Part shown: positions 50,670 through 59,983 of the stretch, piece after piece
Layout of the letters: each line of letters starts with the position of its first letter
How positions within the stretch are numbered: the stretch's first letter is position 1
Assembly: GCA_032251455.1 (NCBI GenBank)
Contig: JAVVEG010000010.1
Location: 48,087 to 112,086, forward strand
Source of the DNA: JAVVEG01 sp032251455
GTDB lineage: Bacteria > Pseudomonadota > Gammaproteobacteria > Pseudomonadales > Pseudohongiellaceae
DNA: 64,000 bases
Direction: 5' to 3'
Made by a program: the position numbers and the translations under genes
Notes under the pieces: generated by a model
What the model was told of the DNA's origin: nothing
Databases searched by the model: none
Seen by the model: only the letters and a program-made list of their open reading frames with translations

Positions 50670-51353
50670 ATGAAAAAGGTATTAAAGATTACCAGCAGTG
50701 TATTCAATGCTGGCACGGAAACAGGTGTTTCCACACAATTGAGCAATGGCTTATTGGCAGGGTTGCGGGAATTGGCCAATGAGACAGGGGTTCAACTGGA
50801 TGTTGTCGAGCGAGATCTGGCTTTGACTGCAATCCCGCATCTGGATCCCGCCTGGATACAGGCGCTTACCACCCAGAAACAGGAACGCACAGCAGAACAG
50901 GTCGCCATGGTGCAATTTTCCGATACGCTTATTGCGGAAGTACAGGCCGCCGATATTCTGCTCATTGCGGCACCGATGTACAATTTTACCGTGCCTTCAA
51001 CCTTGAAGGCCTGGATCGATCATATTGCCCGTGCCGGGGTCACTTTCAAATACACCGAATACGGCCCGGTAGGGCTGCTGGAGAACAAGAAGGTTTTCCT
51101 GATTGTCACCTCGGGTGGGCAGCACGAAGAAGGGGTAACGGATTTTGTCAGACCTTATTTGAAGACCGCACTGGGATTGCTGGGTTTGAAAGACATAGAG
51201 ATTATTTCCGCCAGCGGGCTGAACCTGGGAGCCGGGCCAAGAGCGAATGCCCTGCTTGAGGCAGAGCAAGCCACGGCGGCGGTATTGGCAGGTGCTGCTG
51301 GTCTTTTTGCAGATAATGAGAGTGCTGAGCAGTTGCAAGGAGGTGCCGCATGA
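50670..51353 (+). CDS. azoR: FMN-dependent NADH-azoreductase
   Basis: 227 residues, flavodoxin fold. Landmarks: ITSSVFNAGTETGVSTQL near the N-terminus (FMN phosphate loop), MYNFTVPSTLKAWIDHIARAG and TSGGQHEEGVTDFV. It reduces quinones and azo compounds by two electrons and protects against thiol-reactive quinones. ATG 50670 was chosen: AAGGAGA is 5 bp before it, while the ATG at 50649 has no site. The stop overlaps the pirin gene by 4 bp. Confidence 0.93.
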   Translation: MKKVLKITSSVFNAGTETGVSTQLSNGLLAGLRELANETGVQLDVVERDLALTAIPHLDPAWIQALTTQKQERTAEQVAMVQFSDTLIAEVQAADILLIAAPMYNFTVPSTLKAWIDHIARAGVTFKYTEYGPVGLLENKKVFLIVTSGGQHEEGVTDFVRPYLKTALGLLGLKDIEIISASGLNLGAGPRANALLEAEQATAAVLAGAAGLFADNESAEQLQGGAA

Positions 51354-52219
51354 ATGGGCAGGAAAGTGTGCGTCAGGTGGAAGAGGTCTTGCAAGCCAGG
51401 ATGGCCTCTGACGGTGCTGGCGTCAAGCTGATGCGCGTCTTTGGAGGCAATAATCTGGCCCGTTTTGATCCTTTCCTGATGATGGATGAGTTTGGTTCTG
51501 ATCAGCCGGATGATTACCTGGGCGGTTTTCCTTCTCATCCCCATCGTGGTTTTGAAACCATTACCTACATGCTGGAAGGGCATATGGAACATCAGGACCA
51601 CCTGGGTAATGTCGGTGATCTGCAACCCGGGGATGTGCAGTGGATGACTGCCGGAGCCGGAATCATACATTCTGAAATGCCCAAACAGGAACAGGGTCGT
51701 CTGCGCGGGTTTCAGATCTGGTTGAATTTGCCTGCCCAGGAAAAAATGCAGGCAGCCTCGTATCGCGATCTGGGAGCGGATAGTATTCCCACTTATCAGT
51801 TGCCGGGTATCAGTATTACGGCCATAGCAGGTAAGCTGCAAAGTGGCCAACAGGTGTTTGCAGGGGCTGTCAGTAAAACAGCCACTGATCCGGGGTATCT
51901 GGATATCCTGTTCAATGGCGCGGTGCAGACCCTGCCCCTGACTTTGCCTGATGAGTACACGGTGCTGGTGTATGTTTATGAGGGCGAGGTTGATATAGGC
52001 GAGGGTGAAGCGGTGACTCGGCTTGGCAAAACCAGGATGGCTCGTCTTTCGGCCCGGGGCACAGTGAGCCTGACGGCTTCTGCTGGGGCCAGGGTATTGG
52101 TCTTGAGTGGCAAGCCGCTGCGAGAGCCGATAGTGCATTACGGCCCATTTGTCATGAATACCCGAGAGGAGATCGAACAGGCATTGCAGGATTATCAGGC
52201 CGGCAGACTGACCAGCTAA
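51350..52219 (+). CDS. Pirin family protein
   Basis: 289 residues, bicupin. Metal ligands of the N-terminal cupin are visible in HPHRGFETITYML and HSEMP, and the linker GVQWMTAGAGIIH-like segment (here DVQWMTAGAGIIHSE) is typical. Bacterial pirins include quercetinase-like dioxygenases. Coupling with azoR and the LysR gene indicates a quinone/flavonoid stress unit. The last 100 residues form the C-terminal cupin. No unusual residues in the iron site were seen. Confidence 0.92.
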   Translation: MNGQESVRQVEEVLQARMASDGAGVKLMRVFGGNNLARFDPFLMMDEFGSDQPDDYLGGFPSHPHRGFETITYMLEGHMEHQDHLGNVGDLQPGDVQWMTAGAGIIHSEMPKQEQGRLRGFQIWLNLPAQEKMQAASYRDLGADSIPTYQLPGISITAIAGKLQSGQQVFAGAVSKTATDPGYLDILFNGAVQTLPLTLPDEYTVLVYVYEGEVDIGEGEAVTRLGKTRMARLSARGTVSLTASAGARVLVLSGKPLREPIVHYGPFVMNTREEIEQALQDYQAGRLTS

Positions 52220-52259
52220 GCAGACGGTAGATTGAATTCGCATGAATATATGGGAATTT

Positions 52260-52294
52260 ATTCTTTATAAGAATATATACCGGTGCCGTATAAT
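52260..52294 (+). promoter_or_regulatory. Candidate promoter and operator of the SLC13-type gene
   Basis: TATAAT at 52289-52294 lies 35 bp before the ATG. Upstream is a perfect inverted repeat ATTCTT-TAT-AAGAAT at 52260-52274 where a -35 would lie, and GAATATAT occurs twice at 52244 and 52271. An AT-rich regulator site overlapping the -35 is suggested. Confidence 0.5.
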
Positions 52295-52329
52295 ACCTGC
52301 CTTTTGGCATTTGAGAAGCAGGTAGTGAA

Positions 52330-54105
52330 ATGGATTGGCAGGCTTGGTTTGCAATAGCGCTGACAATGGGTGTGGTGCTGATATTGATATTTTCACGCCT
52401 CGGTCCTCATTTTGTCATGCTGGGCGCCATGACGGCGCTCAGTGCCAGCGGGGTGTTAACGGCAGCAGAAGCTTTGTCCGGGTTTGCAAACAGCGGTTTG
52501 ATTACCGTGGCGGCAATGTTTGTGGTTGCTGCTGGCCTGAATGCTTCCGGTGGGGTGGACCTGCTGGTCAACAGGATGTTGGGCAAACCCTCTTCCGTGC
52601 GTTCGGCCATGATTCGCCTGTTGCTCCCGGTTATGCCATTGAGCGCCTTTCTAAACAATACCCCTGTCGTAGCCACCATGATTCCGGCAGTGAATGCCTG
52701 GGCCCGGAAAACCGGGATAGCCCCTTCCAAGCTGATGATCCCGTTAAGTTATGGCGCCATACTCGGAGGTACGCTCACCCTTATCGGAACCAGTACCAAC
52801 CTGGTGGTTGCCGGTCAGTATCTGGCGCTTACAGGGAGCAGCGGACTCACCTTGTTTTCAATTACTGCAGTAGGTCTGCCAGTGGCATTGATTGGAGCGG
52901 CTTATATGTTGTTGGTCATGCCCAGGATGCTGCCCAACAGAAGTGAGAAACGCCCCTTTGCCAATATGCGTGAATTTACGCTGGAAGTGGCTGTGGACCC
53001 CAAAGGACCGTTGGTGGGCCTGACTGTTGAGCAGGCTGGATTGCGTGACCTTTCCCGGCTGTATCTGGTGGAGATCGATCGGGGAGACAATATCGTTTCA
53101 GCAGTACCCTCCGAAGAAGTCCTGCTGGGAGGGGATCGCCTGGTGTTTGCCGGGGAAACCGAGGCGATAACGGATCTGCTGCGGATCAATGGCATTATCG
53201 CTTCGGAAACCGACGGTGAAAATGAAACTGCGTTTGCGGCCGACCGGGCAGAACGACGACTGGTGGAAGTGGTGGTCAGCGAATCCTGTTCGGCCGTGGG
53301 TGAAACCGTAAGAGGGTCACGCTTTCGTGATCGTTATGGCGCAGTGGTTTTGGCATCAGCCAGGAATGGTGAACGAATTGAGGGCAACCTCGGCAATATC
53401 ATCATCAATCCGGGTGATACCTTGTTGCTTGAAGCCAGACCCGCTTTTGTTACCCGACAGCGTTATAACCGTGACTTTCTGGTAGTCAATGATCTGGAGA
53501 AGGAGCCACCGAGGCATGATCGGGCAGTCATTGCCTGGATGATTCTGCTGACGCTGGTAGGCCTGGCTGGATTTGGCCAGCTGTCCATGCTCAATGCCGC
53601 CTTGCTGGGAGCTGCCGCCATGATCATAACCGGGTGCATGTCTGTCAGCCAGGCCGAGAAAAGCCTGGATCTGTCCGTATTGCTGACCATTGCCGGTTCC
53701 TTTGCCCTGGGTACAGCGCTGGAGAGTACCGGCGCAGCAGCACAACTGGCAGAATCTGTTGTCAGTCTGAGTGGTGGGCGACCCTGGTTGCTGTTGATAC
53801 TGACCTACCTGATGGTTTCCCTGCTCACCGAAACCATTACCAATAATGCGGCAGCGATTGTGATGGTGCCGATCATTCTGGCAATCACGATGCAGGCAGG
53901 CTTGAATCCGGAGCCGTTCATGCTGGCCATCATGATGGCTGCCTCGGCAAGTTTTGCAACCCCACTCGGCTATCAAACCAATCTCATGGTTTACGGCCCA
54001 GGGGGCTACCGGTTTACCGATTTCATCAAGATTGGCGTTCCCATGAACCTTATCGTCGGGGTGACAACGATAAGTGTGCTGTTATTGGGCTGGCCGCTGG
54101 AGTAA
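52330..54105 (+). CDS. SLC13-type permease with RCK C-terminal domains
   Basis: 591 residues. Helices in the first 195 and last 190 residues carry DASS/ArsB-type motifs: AFLNNTPVVATMIPAV and GTSTNLVVAGQY in the first half and ETITNNAAAIVMVPI and SFATPLGYQTNLMVYGPG in the second. Between them lie two TrkA-C (RCK) domains (about 205-285 and 300-385). Such proteins transport sulfate, dicarboxylates or other anions with sodium; the ligand is not decided. It could be the sulfate source for the APS/PAPS genes nearby, a suggestion based only on position and family. Promoter features are listed separately. Confidence 0.87.
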   Translation: MDWQAWFAIALTMGVVLILIFSRLGPHFVMLGAMTALSASGVLTAAEALSGFANSGLITVAAMFVVAAGLNASGGVDLLVNRMLGKPSSVRSAMIRLLLPVMPLSAFLNNTPVVATMIPAVNAWARKTGIAPSKLMIPLSYGAILGGTLTLIGTSTNLVVAGQYLALTGSSGLTLFSITAVGLPVALIGAAYMLLVMPRMLPNRSEKRPFANMREFTLEVAVDPKGPLVGLTVEQAGLRDLSRLYLVEIDRGDNIVSAVPSEEVLLGGDRLVFAGETEAITDLLRINGIIASETDGENETAFAADRAERRLVEVVVSESCSAVGETVRGSRFRDRYGAVVLASARNGERIEGNLGNIIINPGDTLLLEARPAFVTRQRYNRDFLVVNDLEKEPPRHDRAVIAWMILLTLVGLAGFGQLSMLNAALLGAAAMIITGCMSVSQAEKSLDLSVLLTIAGSFALGTALESTGAAAQLAESVVSLSGGRPWLLLILTYLMVSLLTETITNNAAAIVMVPIILAITMQAGLNPEPFMLAIMMAASASFATPLGYQTNLMVYGPGGYRFTDFIKIGVPMNLIVGVTTISVLLLGWPLE

Positions 54106-54123
54106 GCCAGCCCAGGGGTTAAG

Positions 54124-54147
54124 CAGGGTTCAAGTCAGGGTTCAAGA
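54124..54147. repeat. 12-bp tandem repeat at the end of the PQQ lipoprotein gene
   Basis: CAGGGTTCAAGT at 54124-54135 and CAGGGTTCAAGA at 54136-54147 are adjacent and differ only at the last base. The copies span the stop codon of the PQQ lipoprotein gene on the minus strand. A GGGCTGG/CCAGCCC inverted repeat at 54087-54113 lies next to it around the convergent stops and might act as a weak terminator. Confidence 0.85.
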
Positions 54148-56249
54148 CTGAACACGTAGACTGCATTGCCATTATCGGGATGGACCACATCAGGTGAAAC
54201 CTGAGAAGGCACTGTTCTGGGGCTGGTACCACCAACTGCGGCAGTGACGGCAACATACTGCTTGCCGTCGATGGCAAAAGTCAGTGGGTGTCCCTGGACA
54301 GAGGTGCCCAGACGGGTTTCCCAGAGCACAGCGCCAGTTCTCACATCAAAGGCGCGGAACCGACGGTTCAGATCGCCAGCAAAAACGATATCCCCAGCTG
54401 TTGACAGTACCCCGGTAATAAAAGCCGCCCGCTGTTCAACGCTCCATACCTCGGTCATGCTGCTGACATCAAAGGCGGCCAGTTTGCCGATATTGCCGTC
54501 GGTTCCCGGCATTTCAGAAAACCGCCGATTGGAGGCCAGACCGCCTGAACCCGGAGCGAGCTCTACCGCGCGTGCTCTATTTTCCAGGCAGGTCTGGCTC
54601 AGGGGGGCTATTAATACCCCACTGGGTTGGTGGTAGCTCATGGAATGCCAGTTCTTGCCACCGGCACTGCTGGGGCAGGCCTGAACCCATTCATCGAGTT
54701 GTGCATTGACAATATCTTCGCGATAAGTGACGGCGCCGGTGTGCGGGTCTATATGGCTGAAGGTGTTCTGGTACACTGTTTCCAGAAAGCCGAGAAACTC
54801 ACCAGTTTCCCGGTCATGTTTCCAGAGGATGCCGTGCTTGCCCAGGGACATGACCAGTTTGCGACCATCACGGTCGATCAAAACGCGCTCGAATACCTCG
54901 TCCAGGTCCAGGGCTTCACCAGGCACATGCTGGAAATGCCAGGCAAGCTCACCGCTGTCAACGTCGATAGCCAGGGTGGAATTGGTGTACAGGCCAGCAT
55001 CATGAATGGACATATGCCGGCTGGGTGGCGACCAGGGTTTGGCCTGGGCCGTGCCCCAGTAGGTCAGACCAAGCTCAGGATCATAGCTGCCGGTGATCCA
55101 GGTCTCACCGCCAGCCCGGTACAGGTCGTCAAGCTGCCCCCAGGTGTCTCCACCGGGTTCGCCACTGTGGGCGATGGTATGGAAGCGCCAGAGCAGTTCT
55201 CCGGTATCGGCATCATGGGCGCTGATAAAACAGTTTTCCTCGATATAGCTGGCGCAGCCCGCCAGGCCAAGAATCACCTTGCCATCGGCAATCAACGGTC
55301 CACTTGAATTGGCAAAACCCTTGTTGTTGTCCGCGACTACTGTTTCCCACAGTTTTTCTCCTGTGCGTGCATCCAGTGCCAGCAGGCGGGCATCGGTCGT
55401 GGCCTGAATCACCTTGTCACGGTAAAGGGCTATATTGCGCATATCCTCCTGCGTCGCAGGACCGGAAGCGTGCTCCCAGATCAGTTCGCCGGTGCGGGCA
55501 TCGAGGGCCTGCACGATATTGCTGGTATTAATGAGATACATGATGCCATTGGCAACCAGCGGAGCGGGCTCCGAGGCGCCTTCATGCATATTCCAGACCC
55601 AGGCCAGTTTGAGATTGGCAACATTGCTCCGGTTGATCTGATCAAGCTGGCTGAAGCTCCAGGCTTTGGGATTGCCGCGCATCATCAGCCAGTCTGCCGG
55701 GTCGGGATCGACCAGCATGGCATCGGTCAATGGTCTGTAGTTCGGGACTGTGCCTGCCACGGTAAGGCCGGTGGGGGCTTGAGTTTGTCGGCGGGGAGCA
55801 GTCGTCTGGCTGGCTCCGGAAGCAAGTTGATTGGCCAGCCGCAAGGTGCTGTTTGCCTGCAAGGCAGATGTTCCGGGGCTGAGGCCATTGCTGTTGAGAA
55901 TATAGGCGGTAATGTTGACGAAATCCTCTTCGGCCAGAGCAGCATTGCCTCCGGGAGGCATGGAGGATTGAATCAGCGTCACCAGACCAGAGATGTCGCG
56001 ATCGCCCCAGCGTGCCCGGAAACCGTTGCCGGCCAGTGAGGGGGCTGTCGGGGTGCCGGTCAGGGCACTGCCATGGCAGGTGGCACATTGTGCTGCATAC
56101 AGGCTTGCCCCGGCTTCACTCTGGGCGCGGGTAAAACCCTGAGTGTCGGCCGCTGAAGACAAGCTCAGAGTATTATTGCTGCTGCATGCGCCCAGCAACA
56201 GACTGATGGCAGTGCCATAAAAAATCCTGGATCTGATGAAGGAAATCAT
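54135..56249 (-). CDS. PQQ-type quinohemoprotein dehydrogenase, lipoprotein with N-terminal cytochrome c
   Basis: 704 residues. The lipobox LLLGAC gives lipidated Cys22; a haem-c motif CATCH is at 55-59; then a beta-propeller of the PQQ alcohol dehydrogenase type with repeated W-docking motifs and SYDPELGLTYWGTAQ, HDAGLYTNSTLAID (substrate/PQQ region). Haem at the N-terminus is unusual; family quinohemoproteins usually have it at the C-terminus. It should oxidise an alcohol in the periplasm and pass electrons to its own haem and then to the respiratory chain. ATG 56249 was chosen (AAGGG upstream). Divergent from the hybrid kinase. Confidence 0.88.
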   Translation of the reverse strand: MISFIRSRIFYGTAISLLLGACSSNNTLSLSSAADTQGFTRAQSEAGASLYAAQCATCHGSALTGTPTAPSLAGNGFRARWGDRDISGLVTLIQSSMPPGGNAALAEEDFVNITAYILNSNGLSPGTSALQANSTLRLANQLASGASQTTAPRRQTQAPTGLTVAGTVPNYRPLTDAMLVDPDPADWLMMRGNPKAWSFSQLDQINRSNVANLKLAWVWNMHEGASEPAPLVANGIMYLINTSNIVQALDARTGELIWEHASGPATQEDMRNIALYRDKVIQATTDARLLALDARTGEKLWETVVADNNKGFANSSGPLIADGKVILGLAGCASYIEENCFISAHDADTGELLWRFHTIAHSGEPGGDTWGQLDDLYRAGGETWITGSYDPELGLTYWGTAQAKPWSPPSRHMSIHDAGLYTNSTLAIDVDSGELAWHFQHVPGEALDLDEVFERVLIDRDGRKLVMSLGKHGILWKHDRETGEFLGFLETVYQNTFSHIDPHTGAVTYREDIVNAQLDEWVQACPSSAGGKNWHSMSYHQPSGVLIAPLSQTCLENRARAVELAPGSGGLASNRRFSEMPGTDGNIGKLAAFDVSSMTEVWSVEQRAAFITGVLSTAGDIVFAGDLNRRFRAFDVRTGAVLWETRLGTSVQGHPLTFAIDGKQYVAVTAAVGGTSPRTVPSQVSPDVVHPDNGNAVYVFSLEP

Positions 56250-56434
56250 AATCAACCCTTGTAGTCTTTTGTTCTTATGGTTAGTTGAAGAATGATTATA
56301 CTCAGTGGGAAGAGATAGTCGAGCGACGGAATGCCTCGAGTGCGATCGGGTAATTTTTCCCGTTTTCTGTTGCGTTGAATGTCCCCTGTAAACGCTATAT
56401 TATCAGGGCCAGGATCGATTGGACTTGCGACACC

Positions 56435-59400
56435 ATGAGGACATATTCAGGAATGCGAGAGACAAGTCACATCCGGATAATTGTCTTGCTGGTATTTCTC
56501 CTGGAGTTGATGAGCTTTGGCGGCAAGGCAGCCACCGCTGCTGAAGAAACGGTTTTGAACTTGTCGACCTGGTCGGGAGGCTTGATTCCGGGAAACCAGC
56601 AGTTGTTGTTTGAAGACACTTCTGCAGAAATGGATATCGAACAGGCTGCGGCAGCACTTGCGCAGCAGGGGTTCTATTGGGATCAGCCCGGGTTCCCGGT
56701 TTTTGGTCTGACCCCTTCCGTCTACTGGGGACGTATCCTGGTCAGCAATCCGAGCGAAACACCACAGCAGTGGTTGTTGGGTATCAATTACCCAACCATT
56801 GATCGCGTTGATTTCTATGTACAGGATGAGAATGGAGAATGGCTTAACAAGGCAGCAGGTGACAGCCTGCCTTTCGCTGTCAGGGATATAGAACACCCCC
56901 AAATCAAGTTTTCCGTTACGCTTCCGCCAGGACAAAAGGCGCTGTATTTCAGGGCGCAGAACCAGGGTTCCCTGCAACTGCCTGTGACCCTGGAAAACAG
57001 TGTGGGCCTGAGCACGGCAGCAAACAGAGGTTTGCTTCTTGCCGGCATGTATTTCGGCATGCTTCTGATGATTGCCGGTTACAGTATGTTCATGTGGTTT
57101 TCCATCAATGAACAGGCGTATCTGACCTTGGCGCTGTTCATTGTCGCCGGTAGTCTGTATTCATTTTCATTTCATGGTTATGCCTATCAATATCTGTGGC
57201 CGGCAAGCCCGGGCTGGGCGAATATCAGCATGCTGTTCTTTCTTGGCATTGCAGCAGCTTCAGGCTTGATGTTTGTGCGGGATTATCTCAACACAAATGA
57301 ATTTGATCATCTGGGCGATAATCTGCTGAAAACCGGCTTTGTCATCAGTTCTGCTTATGCAGGCTCTACCTTGGTATTGCCTTATGTCTGGATAGCCCAG
57401 ACCTCTTTTACGGTTATATTGCTGTGCCTGGTGTTTATCACGATTGTTACCGTGCGTGCGCTCAAAAGGAGAGAGCGTGAGATAACTTATTTCGGCGCCA
57501 GTTGGGCAGTGCTTTGTCTGGGTATTTTTGCCGAAATGATACAGCGCCTGGGGGTAAACATTCCGCCCGTCATGAGTTATTACAGTGTCCAGATTGCCAC
57601 GGTTGTGGCCATCATGATACTTGCCCTCGGCTTGAGTAATCGCATCAAGCTGGTCATCGAGCAGTTTCAGACCGTGCATGGGGAAATGCTGCAGGCCAAT
57701 CAACAGAAAATCAATGCCCTGAAACGAGCCGATGAAATCAAGGAAGAATTCATAGCCAATGTCTCCCACGAGTTGAGAACCCCATTGACCGGCATAATTG
57801 GTCTTTCTGAAATTCTGCTGGCAAAGCGCAAGGATATTCTTGAAGACAATGACAAGGAAACACTTACCATGATCAAGGTAAGCGGACAGAGGTTGGCTAA
57901 CCTGGTCAATGATGTCATCGATTATTCGGCCATCAGGAGCGGTCGGCTGGAGCTGAATAAAAAAGTCTTGAACCTGAAACAAGTCTGTAATCTTGTCTAC
58001 AAGATGACAAAACCGCTAATCGGCAATAAACCGATACAGCTTCTGGAGAGATACCCTGTCGGTACGGTATTGGTCAATGGCGATGAAGACCGCCTGCAAC
58101 AAGTGTTGTTTAATCTGGTTAACAATGCCGTGAAATTCACCTACAAAGGCACGATAACCATAGGCATTGACATTATCGATATTGATGCCAGGGTTTCAGT
58201 CACTGACACGGGTATCGGAATTTCTGATGAGGAGCAGAAGAAAATTTTCAATCGTTTTTATCAGGTTGATTCTGCTGAATCACGCCAGGAAGGAGGAACC
58301 GGGCTGGGCTTGGCCATTTCACAGAAACTGGTCGAGCTGCATGGCACCGAGATTATCCTGCACAGCCGGCCAGGAGAAGGGTCTGCCTTTTATTTTGATT
58401 TGTCCATAGTCAGCAAGGAATCAGCAGCATTGACTGCTCAGGAAATTCTCCAGAAACCCGAACTTCCCGAGCAGGATAAGGCTAAACTATTGCAGGACTC
58501 AACGGTCATCATAGAACGAAGAGCTGATGAAAGAGGGCAGGTAAGCCATAATAATGAAATAGTTTTGAAGCAGACTCGAAAAGAAGCAAAGAGCATCCTG
58601 GTTGTTGATGATGAATATCTTAATCTAAGGATTGTGCAGGAACATTTGGCAGAAGATTACAGGCTTTTTACAGCATTGAGTGGGCATGAAGCTCTGGAAA
58701 AAATAAAGGAGAGTCGCCCTGATCTGATTATCCTGGATTTGATGATGCCGGTGATGACTGGGTTTGAACTTTGTAAAATTCTACGCCGGGATTACCCGAT
58801 GGATGAGTTGCCAATAGTCATCCTGACAGCAAAAAACCGCGTTGAAGATCTGGTCAAAGGGCTCAGTGTTGGTGCCAATGATTACATTACCAAACCATTC
58901 AGCAAGGAAGAATTGAAGGTAAGGATTGACAAGCAGTTTGAACTGCTGGAGTTGAAAGAGATCAGATTCGAGAATAATCGCTTGAATTGGCAGCTGGAGA
59001 AATATCGCGAAAATGAGTCTGTGCTGAAGGCGCAGGAAGCCAGATTCGCCATGATGCTGGATATAAGCAATGATGCCATGCTCTGTATCGATGAGGGAGG
59101 AATACTGCTGTATATCAACAAGAAAGCCGAAACCCTGTTGGGCATAGATTCTGTCGTTCATGAGGGCAGTTCCCTGAATGATTTCACTCAGTTTCTGACT
59201 CAGAACAAAGCGATAAAACTGCCGGCAGCAATCCATTTCCCTTTTGATGAAAAGTTCATCTCTGCAGAGAACAATACCCGCTATGAAACCTTTGCATGGC
59301 CTCTTCCTGGAGGAGAGATCAAAGAAATGCAGCTGTGTATCCTGCCGCTGGAGCTTGAGCAGGAGTTCTCTGTAGTGCTGATTTCTGAAAAAAGAGAAGA

Positions 59401-59950
59401 AAGCAGTATCGCGGAAAGCGATCTGTCTGATATGACGGAAGGGCAAATGCCCCAGCTTATTTCAGAGTTGAACAAGAATGTGGAACGGACCCGGAAAATC
59501 AGTTCTTATCTTTCCAGAATCACGCCGGATAAGCTGAATAACCACAAGCATCTTTTTGCTGACCTAGAAGAAGTGGATAAAATAATTCAGAGTATGTCAC
59601 GCAGCGTTGATGAGGATCAGGATGATGATCTACAGTACCGTGAAGCCCTGGTCAAGCTGATGCAGGAGTGCCATTATTACTGGCAAAAAGTGACCGGGGA
59701 AACCATTATCGACCTGGCGGAGAAGAGCAGAATCTGGAGCGTCAGTATTGATAATGGACGTCTGCGGACACGTTCGATGAATCGCTATCTTTCTTTGGAC
59801 AAACTACCAACCAATCCAAGATGGCGTCAGGTAGCCCGTACAGCCTACTTTGTTTTGTCGAAAGTTTCCCACGACGAAGAAGCCAAATCGGCTTTGGACA
59901 AATCAGTAACCCGGCTGCAGAGGATAGTCGAATCAAAAGCCTTGAATTGA
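56435..59950 (+). CDS. Hybrid sensor histidine kinase with 7TM-DISM input
   Basis: 1171 residues from ATG 56435 (ATG 56453 is equally possible). A signal/anchor segment, a 7TMR-DISMED2-like periplasmic domain (about 40-190), seven helices (about 200-405), HisKA with His445 (SHELRTP), HATPase (NLVNNAVKF, DTGIGIS, GTGLGLA), a receiver with Asp768 (LIILDLMMPV), then a coiled coil, a PAS-like domain (ARFAMMLDISNDAMLCIDEGG) and a C-terminal conserved helical tail. It phosphorylates itself and its receiver in response to a periplasmic ligand. No separate response regulator is adjacent. Placed between two quinohemoprotein genes, it may sense their substrate or products. Confidence 0.93.
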   Translation: MRTYSGMRETSHIRIIVLLVFLLELMSFGGKAATAAEETVLNLSTWSGGLIPGNQQLLFEDTSAEMDIEQAAAALAQQGFYWDQPGFPVFGLTPSVYWGRILVSNPSETPQQWLLGINYPTIDRVDFYVQDENGEWLNKAAGDSLPFAVRDIEHPQIKFSVTLPPGQKALYFRAQNQGSLQLPVTLENSVGLSTAANRGLLLAGMYFGMLLMIAGYSMFMWFSINEQAYLTLALFIVAGSLYSFSFHGYAYQYLWPASPGWANISMLFFLGIAAASGLMFVRDYLNTNEFDHLGDNLLKTGFVISSAYAGSTLVLPYVWIAQTSFTVILLCLVFITIVTVRALKRREREITYFGASWAVLCLGIFAEMIQRLGVNIPPVMSYYSVQIATVVAIMILALGLSNRIKLVIEQFQTVHGEMLQANQQKINALKRADEIKEEFIANVSHELRTPLTGIIGLSEILLAKRKDILEDNDKETLTMIKVSGQRLANLVNDVIDYSAIRSGRLELNKKVLNLKQVCNLVYKMTKPLIGNKPIQLLERYPVGTVLVNGDEDRLQQVLFNLVNNAVKFTYKGTITIGIDIIDIDARVSVTDTGIGISDEEQKKIFNRFYQVDSAESRQEGGTGLGLAISQKLVELHGTEIILHSRPGEGSAFYFDLSIVSKESAALTAQEILQKPELPEQDKAKLLQDSTVIIERRADERGQVSHNNEIVLKQTRKEAKSILVVDDEYLNLRIVQEHLAEDYRLFTALSGHEALEKIKESRPDLIILDLMMPVMTGFELCKILRRDYPMDELPIVILTAKNRVEDLVKGLSVGANDYITKPFSKEELKVRIDKQFELLELKEIRFENNRLNWQLEKYRENESVLKAQEARFAMMLDISNDAMLCIDEGGILLYINKKAETLLGIDSVVHEGSSLNDFTQFLTQNKAIKLPAAIHFPFDEKFISAENNTRYETFAWPLPGGEIKEMQLCILPLELEQEFSVVLISEKREESSIAESDLSDMTEGQMPQLISELNKNVERTRKISSYLSRITPDKLNNHKHLFADLEEVDKIIQSMSRSVDEDQDDDLQYREALVKLMQECHYYWQKVTGETIIDLAEKSRIWSVSIDNGRLRTRSMNRYLSLDKLPTNPRWRQVARTAYFVLSKVSHDEEAKSALDKSVTRLQRIVESKALN

Positions 59951-59983
59951 ACGCAGGGACCATTGAGCAGGAGGACATACGGC

